From assembly GCA_003991915.1 (NCBI GenBank), contig RQTK01001078.1, forward strand, positions 100,864-164,863: 64,000 nt of DNA, written 5' to 3'. Source of the DNA: Elysia chlorotica (Eukaryota > Mollusca > Gastropoda > Plakobranchidae). Shown here piece after piece: positions 1 to 12,330 of the stretch (the first letter of the stretch is position 1; each line of letters opens with the position of its first letter). The notes below the pieces were generated by a model that was not told the DNA's origin, did no database searches, and saw only the letters and a program-made list of their open reading frames with translations. Made by a program: the position numbers and the translations under genes.

Positions 1-392
1 TTTATAATTGTATAATTTATGAGATATGCTATTCTGTTAGCCCACTGACGTTTTGTCTGCTATATAAACTAAAATTGTGAGTGGGATTAAACATTTTCAG
101 AAAATGTTGAAGCGTAATAACATTGAATCTGTTTTAAGTCTAAATGATTGCAATCAGTCAGATTGAGACTATATAACATTAGTTTAGAGAAAAATACAGT
201 TCAAGAATCAAATCAGTAAAATCAACCAGATTATTGAGTAATTCAATCAAATACCAACCAACACTAGACAGAAACTATAAGCTTTGTTTCTTATCACTAC
301 AAATTTCACTTGCTTGGTTATTTTCTTTTTATTTTAAATTTTTTACTTCCATGATGCTATTTTCACTGTGTAATTTTTTTCCATTTATACAG
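1..392. other. Presumed TTYH intron, no exon recognised
   Basis: The first recognised TTYH exon opens at 393 after a pyrimidine-rich acceptor ending TTTATACAG. It encodes the third membrane segment of the family, so upstream exons must lie before the window. I see no tweety-like coding segment or repeat in these 392 bases. Confidence 0.5.
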
Positions 393-3300
393 ATGGTTGG
401 GGACAGTTTGTGTGTTTGTGATTTACACTTCAGTGTTTGTATGTGTTCTCATTGGGGTGATGAAGCATTGGAAAAAGATGCTTATCATGTAAGTCCTTTT
501 TTACTTTTTGTTTGGGTATTTTCCTTCAAATAATTATCTTGGTATTGATTGTAAAAGTGACACGGACCTGCCAACATTACGGTTTGGGCATAATGTATTA
601 TGCCAAAGTGTGGCAAATTACACCTTATGGTTGATCCTTGCCGTATTGCGTTGAGTTGAAAATAGTATGATCTATAACTTCAATTTCTACTGGTTCAGAT
701 GTGGTCCAACAAAATGGACTTCATACAAACAATGTAGAGCTTTCAATATTACCTACCCGATCATAAGGTACTTTCTTTTTCACTTATTCGATACATTTGG
801 TTGGTTTATTTTAACATACATCGATAGCCATCATTTTTGTATGCTAGCGTCTGGTTATAATTTTTCGTTTTAGTTGTATTCAATAGCGTAATACTCTGTT
901 TTAAATGCATTGCAAAGGATCAGTTTGCATTGATCAATGTTGGGATATTGACTATTGTAAGTTAATGATGTAAGGATTCGCCATCCTTTTGCAATCTCAG
1001 TTAAATTTAGTGTGGGCTAGACTTGGTCACGGTTTTTATCTAACCAGAAGAGTATAACTATATCACTGGTAGGATATCTTTATACTTTGAAGGTATTGAT
1101 TAACGAGTTGTAGCTATGCTAGAGAATTTTTTTAGTTCCTTTTCTCCGAACAATCAGTCACAGTGCTTCACTTTCCTGTTGTCTATGACCGGACTCTATG
1201 CTTGTGGTCAGTGCATAGAGATGTGCATGTTGCACCCACATGCAAGCAATAAGATATCTTGAAAGGAGTGACCCTGTCTCATACTCTAGAGTGTGGCCCT
1301 TTTATGCTCGCAAAAATCTGAGGTAGGGATGCAAAAGCCACCAATCTGCATCAAAGGTTGCCTTTTTTGTTTATCCATCACTTAATGACTTAATATGTTT
1401 CACATGCACCTGACTGATTTTTTTATGTATAGCCTAGTTGCTGACGGTTATACCTTTCCCCATTAAACCAAAGCTCTTCATGCAACTGGGATCACGTTGC
1501 CCAGAAAAGTGTATTATACTTTTTAGGATTAATTCTTTTTCACCATCTTATTATTCCTTTAAGTTTCTATAGGGGTATTATATTGGCTTCGTTATTCCCC
1601 CCCTTGACCATTTTATTCTCTTTGAATCAATGAAATGCTCAATGCACCAGTCAAAGTCACCATCAAAACAAAACCGAAAGTAATTATTGTTAGAACTGGT
1701 GACAAGATATAAGGACGAAGCAGGGGGTTCTAATGTCAATCATTTGAACCAAAATAGGTCCAAGTATGATGGTTAACATGGCCCACGTAGACATACTCAA
1801 AACTTTGTTTCTTTTGAGAATCTTATGAGGAATTAATTTTCAAGACATTCTCTAGGTTTTGTCATGTAGCACTGACAGGCAATCAATGCATCATCTGGTA
1901 TCAAATTCAGATCTAGATTTTCTATTCAAGATTTTGTTAAAGATTTAAATTGGTCGAGGAGTCTCACACCGTGGTTCCCTGTTACTCTCATTTCATTCCT
2001 ATGAAATTACAAAAATTACTCTTGGTGGCAATTGATATAATTCTGAGAAAAAATGTAGGTTGGCAGGTCTGGTGACATAATTAGGGCTGTGCTTGGCACG
2101 CCATATAATCACTTTATGATGTTGCGTCCTCAATTATTTAGAGAATTTTAATAATTTCGTACATCTGTACCTAGAAAACTCAAGATCACCACTTATATAT
2201 AATTATGAACAACAGGCTAAGACAATAATGTTGCTTTTTATTTGCATTTAGTTAAATCTATCTTAAATTTTAAGATATGTTTAAAGAATTCAATAATTTC
2301 TGTCATGTTCAATGTGTGTTTCTTTTGTGAAAGAAGATTGATTCTTTCTAGAACTATCCCTCTCTCAACAAAAATCGTTGTGTATTTCTTTACTTTTCTA
2401 GCACTGCTGTGTTTGGTGCACTGCTGGCTGTGTTATTCTGGGCGTTCCTAGGCACATATCTCGGTTTATCAGTGGTCAGTGCTTTTTTTTTTTTTTGTCA
2501 TTTAATCAATTTGTATCTTGTTATTGGAGCGCTTATTTATATGAAGATGGCTCGAGACACTTCTTTCTGCCGTTTTTGTAGAAGCATAGGACATCAAAAT
2601 GATATGCTTACTTGATTGAGGGTGATCAATGAAGGCTAAATCCCATGGGTTGAGGATATTACAAAAAAATATTTGAAAAATATGTTTGCAATGTTATTGT
2701 CAGAGATTTTACCTCAGCTTGATTAAATCAAAGAACAAACAAACGAGAGCAGAACTGAAAGAATTGCCCACTTAGTTTTTTTTCGGGTTTTTTGTTTGAA
2801 AATATTTTGAAATATTACGAAAGGTCTGTTCAAATTTAACACATGACTTCTGCTTCATTTCAGGGACTTGGAGATTTCTGCATGGACCCAACACAATTTT
2901 TTGTGAAACAGTTGACTGGCTCAGAATCAGCAGGTAAGAAAAGGATGAATAAATTCCGGGAGCATCCCATGTTGTTAAAAAAAAAAAGCCACCAATTTGG
3001 ATTATGCTCAAAGACTGGCGTAACTAAAATCATCTGCTTAGGGAAATACTCAAAAGGCAATTTTAAAAATGATAATAATAATAAGGATGTATAAAGAGAG
3101 ATCTGAGAGGCATGACAAGAAAGACAGGATAAGTATACTTGATGCATCAACTTATTAGCTAAGTAACCCTCATAATTTTAAAGATTCTCCCGCCATGTTT
3201 TTTTTTTTTCCTCCTCGTTTTTGTTTTTATTCAAAGCATTTTTCTTCATCCTTCATCATCTTTTACTCCCTATTCATTTTAAATGTTATGTTTTTGTTCC

Positions 3301-6300
3301 ATCTCCTAGGAGAGCTTTTGGTTTACATGAAATGCGAGGACACATCACAGCCTTATCAGCAAGTAGGTGATCTATATGTAATTGCTTCACTTAGCCATTC
3401 ATGTTGTTGAAAAGTTGAAAAAATTTATAATTCACGAAAAGCTAATTGAAGAGCTTCACAAAGAATGTGCTTCACTTTGTTTCCACTTTTTACTTTTCAT
3501 CACAGAATCATGAAGATTATGGAAAAAATGTTTATTTTTGTTTTTCTTTTTGCTTTCCCCTCAATAATTATTGTAATTTTGAACTGTAGGACAAGCACTT
3601 TAGTGATGGGCATTTACCTATTGCAATAATGATTGGCATTTTCAATCATACATGAGAAAATAGAAGAAAAAAAAAATTTTTTTTTTCTTTTCTATCTAGG
3701 TTCTATCTGATAAAATTTGAGTGCCCCTGTTATTGCACCAAATATTGTTTTCCTGTATCACAGTCAGTTTGTGCTCTCTCACCAAACTCAGGTCATTACT
3801 GAAGCCCAGAATTCTCTCACCCAAGCAAGCAACACACTGGACGCAGTCGCTCAATATACACGGCCATACCAACTACCTGGGGTAAGATGTCTCAAAACTC
3901 ATTCAACTCAAAGTCTATTTGCAAGGTTGTGGTTATAATGAATTAGTCATACAAAAAGGAATAATGTCCGTGTAAAATATCGCTTTAGTGAAAAGAATAA
4001 TAAAAATATCAGTAAAATGTCTAGTATGTAGATCAAGTGCCTCGCACATATATAGACAAATTGATTGGATGTAGTCATTTTCTAGGCAATAAATAATGTT
4101 TTAATATTTAACTTGCACATTTAATGACTTTGTGTCAAAACTTGTATTCCAGTTCATTTACAGCTGAATGGAGTAACTTATTTGGAGAAAAGAAGAAAAA
4201 TGGTGTCATGATCCTAATCTTTTTTTCTTTTTTTTTTTTGGTAATATCATCCTCAATTTTTTTTACAAGGGTTGAAAGGTATATTTTCTTATCAATGGAA
4301 GTTTTTTCTCTAAAGGCAAATTCTTTCTTTGATTTTGGTTTTATGAATTAGACTGCAATTTAGTCAATTGAAACCTGAAACTTGAAGCTTGAAGTTTTAC
4401 ATTTTATTTTCAGATTATTAAATAAATGTAGAAAGAAAGAAACTTATGATTATGAAGTTGTACCATTTTCCTCACAGAAAGAAAAAATAAATGGAATTTT
4501 TTATTTCGTCGTTTTCCTTACCAGATAAAACTATATACCTTCTCAAAATATTCAGGCGCAATCTGCTAGAGCCAATTTATCGTTCAATTTTACTCTTTCT
4601 TCATTATTTCTTTTTCCCCTTTAAAAAAATTGCCTAGATCTAATTTAACTTTGTAACATCATGCTTATTGTGGATTTTAAATGTCAGAATTGACCTCTTG
4701 AAATGTCAATCCTTTTCAGCTTTTCAGTTTGGTTTGTATCTCTTTGTCTCTCTCTGCTTTATGTTTATGCATAAGTGCACTGCTCTGATAAAAACATGTC
4801 TTGTTTCATGTAGTAAATTGTAATTTTTTAATTTTAACCTTTCCCACGAGCAAAACATTGCAGTTATCTCACAAAAAATTCCATTTCGATGTCTTTGTTT
4901 CATGAGCATTATCCAATACAATTACCTTCTGTTGGTTAAATTGCAGCCTTAGCAATGTCTGCAAAGAAACAGTTTGAACAGCTATAAGTCCTTTTTTTTC
5001 CTGTTCTCTTTTTCTCATACCTTTTTTTAGTTGTTCAAATGAATATTTTTTTTTTTTTTTTTTATCAAAACACTTTAGGTGCATTATTAAAATAAGATTC
5101 AAAAAATCATAAAGGAATTTTTAGTTTGTTGTTTGGACTTTTCGTTGATATTGTTGATTGAAAGTTGTTTTTTCCTGCAATCGTTCAGTCAAAATTTAAG
5201 TTTGATGGCAATTTGGTTTTAAAGTTACCGGTAGCTTAAGAAAGCTGACAAAGAGTTCTGCAGCTGTGCAATGATCATTTTCCTCCGAATCGTTTTTCAT
5301 GTCTCATAAATGTGCCCACTTATAACTTCCTAGTTTTTTAACAAGTTAAGCTTTGATCAGGCAGATCTCCTACCTGTCTCAGATTTGTTTTTTATATTAA
5401 GCTCCTCAGTCTTGTTTTTACAACTTCGAAAAAACTGTTCCTATATCTAAAGCAACATTACATTTTTTTACTTTAGAATTGTTAATCTGTTTAATTATTT
5501 TAAAGAAAACTTTTATAAATGTTTTATTTGATTTTCAAACATTTTTAACTTCTGTCTTCTAAAAATATTGCGCATTATTTTATATAAATTACTCTTTCTT
5601 TAAGGTATGCTCAGCTTAGCTTGCGTCTTTTACGCTAACAATAGCATGCATTTACATGGTGATTCAAATTGCAACTAAATGGCAATTTTTAAAAATTAAG
5701 ATTGATTTTCAGCTCTAGCTCTTTGAAATTGCACTTAATGTTTGAAGTTAAATGCTGGTCAGTGAGATATATGTAAATTACTGACCTGTTAATAATTCTC
5801 TGTCTTGCAGTTTGAGGCGACAGTGAGGCTTGTGAGTGCTGATATCCTTCAAGCCCAGAGGAGTCTGTCTTCCATCCTGACTAATGTCGGGACCTGTACT
5901 GTGCTGCACAATTTCTACATCAATGGTGTCAACTCGGCCTGCCATAAAATTCTGTATGCTTTTGTATAATGCTTGTGCCTTTCTTTAGAGTGATAGAGAG
6001 ATAAATCAATCCGTTATTTCTCCAAAATCGTATTCTTATGGGGAAATAAAATGAAACCTTTCTTTCCTTTTTTTTGTTGTTGTGTGTGTAAGTGATATCA
6101 TTTTTTAAAATGGCTGTAAGCTAAATTATTGTCTCCCTGTAAATGTTATACTTGAGTTTATGTATCATGTAAAATAAAATAAATGAACAAAATGGTCATT
6201 CCTGTTGGTGGCAAAACGTTTTTACTTTACCTATGTCATATTATTAATGAGTGTCGTCATATGTTATCTAATAACTTGCTTTTCTTTGATCATTATATAT

Positions 6301-9300
6301 GATTAACTGAATGGATTCACATTGCATACCGTACATATAAGCGTTGACTGTAGACATTTCATTTAAAAAGTTAAAGCTGAAATTTTCAAATCTGCAAATA
6401 GTTTTATTCTATCTTTATTGCTTCAAAAGTTACTGGTTTTGGTAAAACCCTAAAAATAGAGCAGTATCACAAGCGTTGCTAGCAAAATTACTGTGACTCC
6501 GTTGAGGAAAAAAAATCTAAAAAACTAACAATTTAGTATCTTCTTTCAACAAAAGAGGAACTGGTGTAAATTTGTACATTCCTTGCTATCTTTATACCCT
6601 CCACAGAGAATCGGTCTCATTACTGCTGTTGGTGGCAGGACTGCTGGCTCTGCTCTCAGCCACCATGGTCTTCTTCGTGTCTTGTCTGTGGAGAACTTAT
6701 GACAAAAGGTAATCTTTCACAGCGGTAATATTAGAGTACTTGCTGTTAATATATATATATATATCTTTCTATCTATTTATCTATCTATCTATCTTTCTCT
6801 TCCCCCTAATATTATCTTCATGTTCATACAGCTGATAAACAGGGGAACCGGATATTTTAATGACGTTTGCCTAACTTCCTTTTTTTTTTTTTTTTCGAAC
6901 AAGTGATTGTAATTCTTTTGATGTTTGGAGTAGGTGAGATTTCATTGTAATGCGCAATTGAACGGCTTCGTCTTTCATTGCCTGTGTCCTTTTGAACATA
7001 AATATTAAATACTAACAAAATGTCTGCTGTAAAATCTGTACAAACAAGTTTTTTACTTTAGTCCTTCTTCGTCTGCCAGAGTAAGCGGTTGTGACACATT
7101 CTGCAAAGCTCTTCAAGATTATTATGGTGACTTTCGGGCGTATGCGCCATTGTTGTTGGAGTTGTGTATTTTATTCGTTTGTTAGTTTCTGTTCTGTTTT
7201 GGACACTAAAAACTAAGCAAAAAAGTCACTTTATAAAATGTACATATCATTGAATTTGCAAGTTCTTACTAAATAGTTTGTCTATGTCAGCAAGTGTTGA
7301 ATGTGCACACTGTAATTTTCTGCACTACTGTATAAACAAAGTCAGATGTTCGGCAAACTGGTACTGGTACGGAAGAAAAATAATTCATATTAAAAAAAAT
7401 ATGAATGACCCGGACTGAACTTTTTTTACACACATAAAACCAATAACTGGTAAATCAATGTAACACAGTTTAAAAAAATACTCCGCCTGAGTTCGTTAGA
7501 AAAAAATTAATTAGAAACTCCATTAAAAAAACACCACAATTTTCCTTCTTGAACACATACCACTAACAAAAATATATGTAGACATGTGAACATGAATTTT
7601 AGTGCGTCTTGCACAGCAGGAATAGATCTTTCGAATGATACCAAACTAGGCTATACTGCACAGCAGAAATAGATCTTTCGAATGATACCAAACTAGGCTA
7701 TACTGCACAGCAGAAATAGATCTTTCGAATGATACCAAACTAGGCTATACTAAAAAATAAGAAAGTTATGATAATTGTCTTGGAATGTGTACATTTCCGG
7801 ACATTTTTACCGCACAAGGCAGCGCAAGTGGTGCCTAGCCCCATTCCCTGCCTTGACCTGTCAGATCTAATTACCTCAGGTGATAAATCTAAGTCTACCG
7901 GCGGCGCGTAGCTACTGACTCGTCTCCTATGCATGGAGGTAGTTTCAGCCGGTCTTACCAACTAAATTACTGCCCTGAGCGTTAAAGCCGTGTCCTGTTA
8001 GGAAATGTCTCCGGAAAGTTTTTACAGTATATATTGGGAGTCAGCCTGTGCAAAATAATGAAAATAATCTTTAATATTTTCTCTTATTGACTTATTCTTT
8101 ACTTTGCTGGAATCATTGTGCAAAAGAGTGGTTTTTTTTTAAACAACTCGTAGTAATATTGCATTGAACTACACTGATCTATGGACAAGAAACTCTGAAA
8201 CCCTCATTTAAGATAATATCAAACTTTGTTTATCCTTAAAAGGCACAGTTGGTGGTCCATATTTGCACTTCAAATAAAACATATCAGCCAGTAACAATAG
8301 CAAATGTAGTAATATTTATATTAATTATAATAATAATACTATTAATAACAACAATTATTTAAATTATAATAATTTTCAAAGCAACGTCGTCTGAAGGAAA
8401 TTACATCACATAGGTTAACAATTTATTCTTTCCTTTCTTCTTCCAACCATCAGACCCACCACGCAGTCGATGGATGCAGATGACACCGACCCCTTCCTGC
8501 CGCGACCGCCACCTTACGAGCATGATTACGGATCCTTCGCAAGATCAAGCCCTGCAGCATGGTCAGACCGAGGACCGTTGAGAGCTCAACAGTAAGTCTC
8601 ATAGTTTTGTCCATATCACTACTCTCCTTGTACATGCTGTTGTTGATAGATGTTCGTTATGATCAGTCAGATACAAAGCTACTCTTGCATTGTTTGAGGG
8701 ATACCATTATAGCTGATCGTGCTTACTAAAAGATGGTTCAAAAGCCCTGCAGCATGGTCAGACCGAGGACCGTTGAGAGCTCAACAGTAAGTCTCATAGT
8801 TTTGTCCATATCACTACTCTCCTTGTACATGCTGTTGATGAATAGATGTTCGTTATGATCAGTCAGATACAAAACTACTCTTGCATTGTTTGAGGGATAC
8901 CATTATAGCTGATCGTGCTTACTAAAAAATGGTTCAAAAGGGGCTCACAGTGCTCCAAGAGCAGCATTTTAGTTGAGCAAGTCCGAGGGTGCATGCGGCC
9001 GTGACGGCCTTATCTTAATGTGGGTCAGGAAGGAGGTCACTTCACCTCTCCCTCGCGCTTTGGTCTGTTACTGAACTTAGTGCCCTCATAATTAGTGCTC
9101 AAGATTTGTGAGTATTAATAGTGGGATATCTTAATGTCACAGAAAAACAAAAGAACCAAACTCCCTTAAAAAAAAACATTTGTTTAAGTTTAACTTTTTT
9201 TTAACTTTAAAAATTGCACATAAAAATATCCACACCCATTATACTATTCTAGAATATAAACAGATAGACCCAGAAATTCACAGTTTTCACCAATATAAAA

Positions 9301-11150
9301 ACAAAATGTAGCACTATCAACTAATAGTGGTTCTCTTCAATGACAATCAACGGATAGTGAGATAAAACAAGCTTAACTTTGTTGATTTTTGCCCTTTAGC
9401 CAGGGTCAAACTCAGGTAACAGCACGCGTCTGGCCTGGGTGACATGTGTCCCTTGGGAGGCGATTTATGACCCTGCAGCCGGCGGCCTGCTGCTCAACTA
9501 AAATGCACAGAATCAAGCGTTTTGTAGCGCCATGGGCTCTCCACAGAGTTAATCCCCCATAGATTTAGAACCAGAATGCTTAGCTATATTTGTTTTATTG
9601 CTTATATAACATGGAATGAAAGTTGTTCCTTACATATATATTGTTTTTGTGCTGTTGATAGTAGTGGGTCTAGAAAGAACAGCATATAATGTAGAGATGA
9701 AGGAAACTCCAAATCAGTGTGCTTTATTAATCAGAGAACAAGTGTTGAAGTGAACAGAAGAATAATTATATTTTAATAGAGAGTGTCATCTGATCCATCA
9801 TAAGATCAGATTGTTGATATAAAAAAAAAAGAAAAAAAAAGTTTTGTGAAATGTTTAAATGTACAGCAATTTATAAAATACTTTGTTTAGAAAGTTTCAT
9901 TCAGTATGCAAAACATAGTTATGATTATGAGAAAAATTCAACCAGAATTAGAAATGTTTTGAGTTATCCACACGGTATCTACCTTGTATAGTAGGATGTT
10001 TAGCCTTAACACTATACAGCTAGTTACATAGATTAAAATAATCAGCGATTTCACACCAGGTGTAGTGGTTGTCAAACTATGTAAACCATTTGATGAAAAG
10101 TGTGTGTGCTCTCTCTCCATGCCCCCCAGCCCATCCGTGAATGAAGAGCAGGTGATGTTCATGAGGCACCAACCAACGCCACTGCGAGAAGATTCCCCTC
10201 CCCCAGCTGTAAGTAGTTCTGTTAGGAGCCGCGTGAAGATTTTAATTATAGCGGTCTTTGCTGTGTCTTCCAACCACCCAGTAAAGAAAATATATGCTTC
10301 TTTGTGTAATCATTGCTTCGTCTTTACCCTTTAAATAAGTTACAAGAAAAACAGACTATTTAGGTTTTTTTTATATTAACATTTGGATCAGACAATCAAT
10401 CGAATCTTGGTCTTAGCTGAAGTTTTGTAACCAATCTTTTCAGCCATAAGATTATTGAGATGGAAGAAAAAGGGTTACGTAAATCTTCTCCGATTCCACA
10501 ACTGAAAAATAACAGATACAGCAATATTTTTTTTTTTTTTTTAAGTACTGTTTTTTTTTTTAAATCTAAGTTTATTTTTGATGTTTGCAGGCTGAGTGTT
10601 AGCTTATGAAAAAGTGGTTTCCTGTTCCCAGCCCCCCGCTTCTCCAACATGCTATGTTTCTGGGGGTTTTTATTATTTATGTGTCTGATTTATGTGTATA
10701 TGCTTTGATTATCAATGCTTTTTGGAGCCCTTTAAATCTATAAAACATCGGTAAGCTGTTAACTGCAAAAAGGTTTTGTTACAAAAAATGTCATCTAATT
10801 TTACAGGGTTAAATATAAATTGGTGCAAAAGAGAGTATCATGGAGTAATAAAGAGACATTACAAGTGGTAGTTGAGTTGGTTTAACGGGTAACACAAGCA
10901 CCATATAGGCTATATTTTGGAGGGGCCCCAAGACTGACATTTGACAATTTTATGTGCTGCCACTCGAGAGACGGGGGAGGGATACCATGACTCCTGTCTT
11001 AGCCACTGCTGCCTGTAGACTGTCCCCGATATCCTTTGCTGACTCCCTGACTTTGTGACTTTGTCTCTCCAGTACCACTCAGGTCAGTACAGCTCCCAGC
11101 ACATTGAGGCCGCCCTCTCCTCCACCCATGGCCAGCCACGGAATCAGTGA
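393..11150 (+). CDS. TTYH: Tweety-family membrane protein (TTYH), 3' part, 10 coding exons
   Basis: Exons 393-488, 2402-2474, 2864-2933, 3310-3362, 3792-3881, 5811-5953, 6607-6708, 8454-8591, 10130-10208 and 11073-11150 join with matching phases into 306 residues plus TGA; earlier exons lie outside the window. Three hydrophobic segments are visible: WLGTVCVFVIYTSVFVCVLI in the first exon, AVFGALLAVLFWAFLGTYLG in the second, and VSLLLLVAGLLALL with its continuation in the seventh. GDFCMDP, YMKCED and the cysteines of NVGTCTVLHNFYINGVNSAC align with TTYH proteins. Tweety proteins are plasma-membrane proteins linked to Ca2+- or volume-activated anion currents, though the structures show no clear pore. 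The cytoplasmic tail has an acidic DADDTDPFLP and a PPPY motif (NEDD4-type WW ligand), as in vertebrate TTYH2/3. The donor after the 2402 exon is GTCAGT, which is unusual but phase-consistent. Orthology to a particular vertebrate TTYH is not resolved. Confidence 0.9.
489..2401 (+). other. TTYH intron, 1.9 kb, nothing recognised
   Basis: AT-rich intron between the third and fourth membrane-segment exons. The GTAAGT donor at 489 and TTTCTAG acceptor give an intact AT|C codon across the junction. No repeat family or coding segment was recognised inside. Confidence 0.6.
7611..7751. repeat. 47-bp tandem repeat, three copies
   Basis: Three consecutive 47-bp units (7611-7657, 7658-7704, 7705-7751) beginning GCACAGCAGAAATAGATC. 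Only one mismatch is evident in the first unit. They lie in the TTYH intron upstream of the 8454 exon. There are no spacers, so this is a minisatellite and not a CRISPR array. Confidence 0.95.
7790..7990 (-). repeat. Possible tRNA-derived SINE, second family
   Basis: Read on the - strand there is a tRNA-like A-box stretch, TTAGTTGGTAAGACCGG. About 40 bases later comes GGAGACGAGTCAG, a weak B-box resemblance, followed by a GC-richer body than the surrounding intron. Only one copy is seen in the window, so the call rests on composition and the A-box resemblance. Confidence 0.3.
8547..8937 (+). repeat. 195-bp tandem duplication including the end of TTYH exon 8
   Basis: Unit 1 (8547-8741) and unit 2 (8742-8937) are almost identical and begin AAGCCCTGCAGCATGGTCAG. 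Each holds the last 45 bases of TTYH exon 8 and its GTAAGT donor (8592 and 8787). The second unit lacks an acceptor of its own. Reading through the first donor meets TAA at once (CAG TAA), so use of the distal donor would give a protein ending RAQQ. Confidence 0.92.
8964..9506. repeat. Inverted-repeat-bounded segment in a TTYH intron
   Basis: GCATTTTAGTTGAGCA at 8964-8979 reappears as its exact reverse complement at 9491-9506, and both lie in locally GC-richer DNA than the rest of the intron. Short GGGCTC stretches lie just outside, at 8941 and near 9535. This could be a small non-autonomous DNA element; no transposase or certain target-site duplication is visible. Confidence 0.4.
10871..11005 (-). 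mobile_element. tRNA-type SINE (core and 3' end), copy 1
   Basis: Antisense copy of the window's main SINE family, 67 bases upstream of the last TTYH exon. It starts with the family 3' end (GTTGAGTTGGTTTAAC on the + strand). It then runs through GGGGCCCCAAGACTGACAT and TTGACAATTTTATGTGCTGC to CCATGACTCCTGTCTTAGCC. The tRNA head is missing. Confidence 0.8.
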
Positions 11151-11190
11151 TGCCGCTTGCTTGATCTATAAACCCCCGCCTTTGTGAACC

Positions 11191-11196
11191 AATAAA
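11191..11196 (+). terminator. Candidate proximal poly(A) signal of TTYH
   Basis: AATAAA lies 41 bases after the TTYH stop codon. A second candidate at 14714-14719 (in CACAATAAAAA) would give a 3.5-kb 3' UTR. The sequence alone cannot say which is used. Confidence 0.35.
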
Positions 11197-12159
11197 TTAC
11201 ATACAAGTTTAAGGCCAAAGAAATAGCTAAAGAACAAATGTGTGTCAAAACTTCTTATATTTGTTAAAGCAATAATTATTTGTCTGTGCACATTTTGTGT
11301 GTGTGTGTGCTGATTGTAATTCTAGGAAGGTTGCTTTTTTTCTTTTTAGACTATATAACTATATGTCAGTTATCTTGCCAAAAGTATATTTGTCAAAACA
11401 TGCGCAACCCTTTATAGTGGAGCAAACGGAATTCATAATTTAATAATAATATTGTAAAGACAGTAATACTTAGACAAAGAGAGACAAACTTGCATATAGT
11501 TTGTGCCATTCCCTGTAACTCTGGCTTTTCCTCCACTCTTTCTGTGAAGATTATCAGATCCTCGCAGGTTCTTTTTTTTCCCATTCACTAAAAACTTTAT
11601 GACACATGTTAATTTTCCAAAAATGTAATGTAATGTAGTAGAGTCTTGCAGAGTTTTTCTCTTATTTTGACACTTAAGTTTTTATGTTTGGAAACCAAAA
11701 ATGATATTATATTGAACTTAAGATATATGTGAATATAAAAAAAAAAATCTGAAATGCATAAAATAATGATTTCAAAAACTTTTGCCCCAATAAGCTTTAA
11801 TTTTTAAAATCATATTTTTTAAAGTATGTAGTTTTTTTTAATTGTTTTTTTTATTCTACTTTGATGTATATTTAGTTGAAAATGTGTTGTCAAGTTGCAT
11901 ATTTTGCTGTTTCTTTTTGTCTTGAATCAATACATTTTATGTGTGCGAACTCAACCATAGCCCTCTAGCCAGAATTTCCTTTGTGAAAAAAAAAACCTAA
12001 CAGATTTTCATGTGGAAGATTTCAAACTTTCGAGGCTGAACTGACATCCTTTTTTTTGCTTATCGATGAGAGATTTTCACTCTGTTTTAGATTAATTTTG
12101 GTTTGTTTCAAAGTAGTAGGCCTACTTTTATAAAATTTTTAGATTTCATTATTCTGCTC

Positions 12160-12330
12160 TTTAAATTGTAAGCCTCACAAGAACTGAAATAAGATAAAAA
12201 TCATTCGGTTTGGTTCTACTTCCTCTACGAAAATCATTATAATTGATTAATTAGAACCAGAGTAATACTTGATGGAAATTAAATCATAAAGGATGTATTT
12301 GTTGAATGAAAGAGCTATATCCAACCTCAC
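12160..12330 (+). repeat. Dispersed repeat, related to 51708-51870
   Basis: The stretch carrying GTTTGGTTCTACTTCCTCTA and AATTGATTAATTAG matches 51708-51870 in the same orientation with substitutions, and the similarity extends upstream through AGCCTCACAAGAACT. This is two copies of an unnamed interspersed repeat; its ends and class are unclear. Confidence 0.5.

Noticed and set aside
7611-7751. CRISPR-like array of direct repeats
   Set aside because: The units abut with no unique spacers, and the context is an animal intron.
9938-10334. 111-codon - strand and 89-codon + strand frames
   Set aside because: They are shadows of TTYH exon 10130-10208 extended into introns; the exon's true frame follows splice phases.
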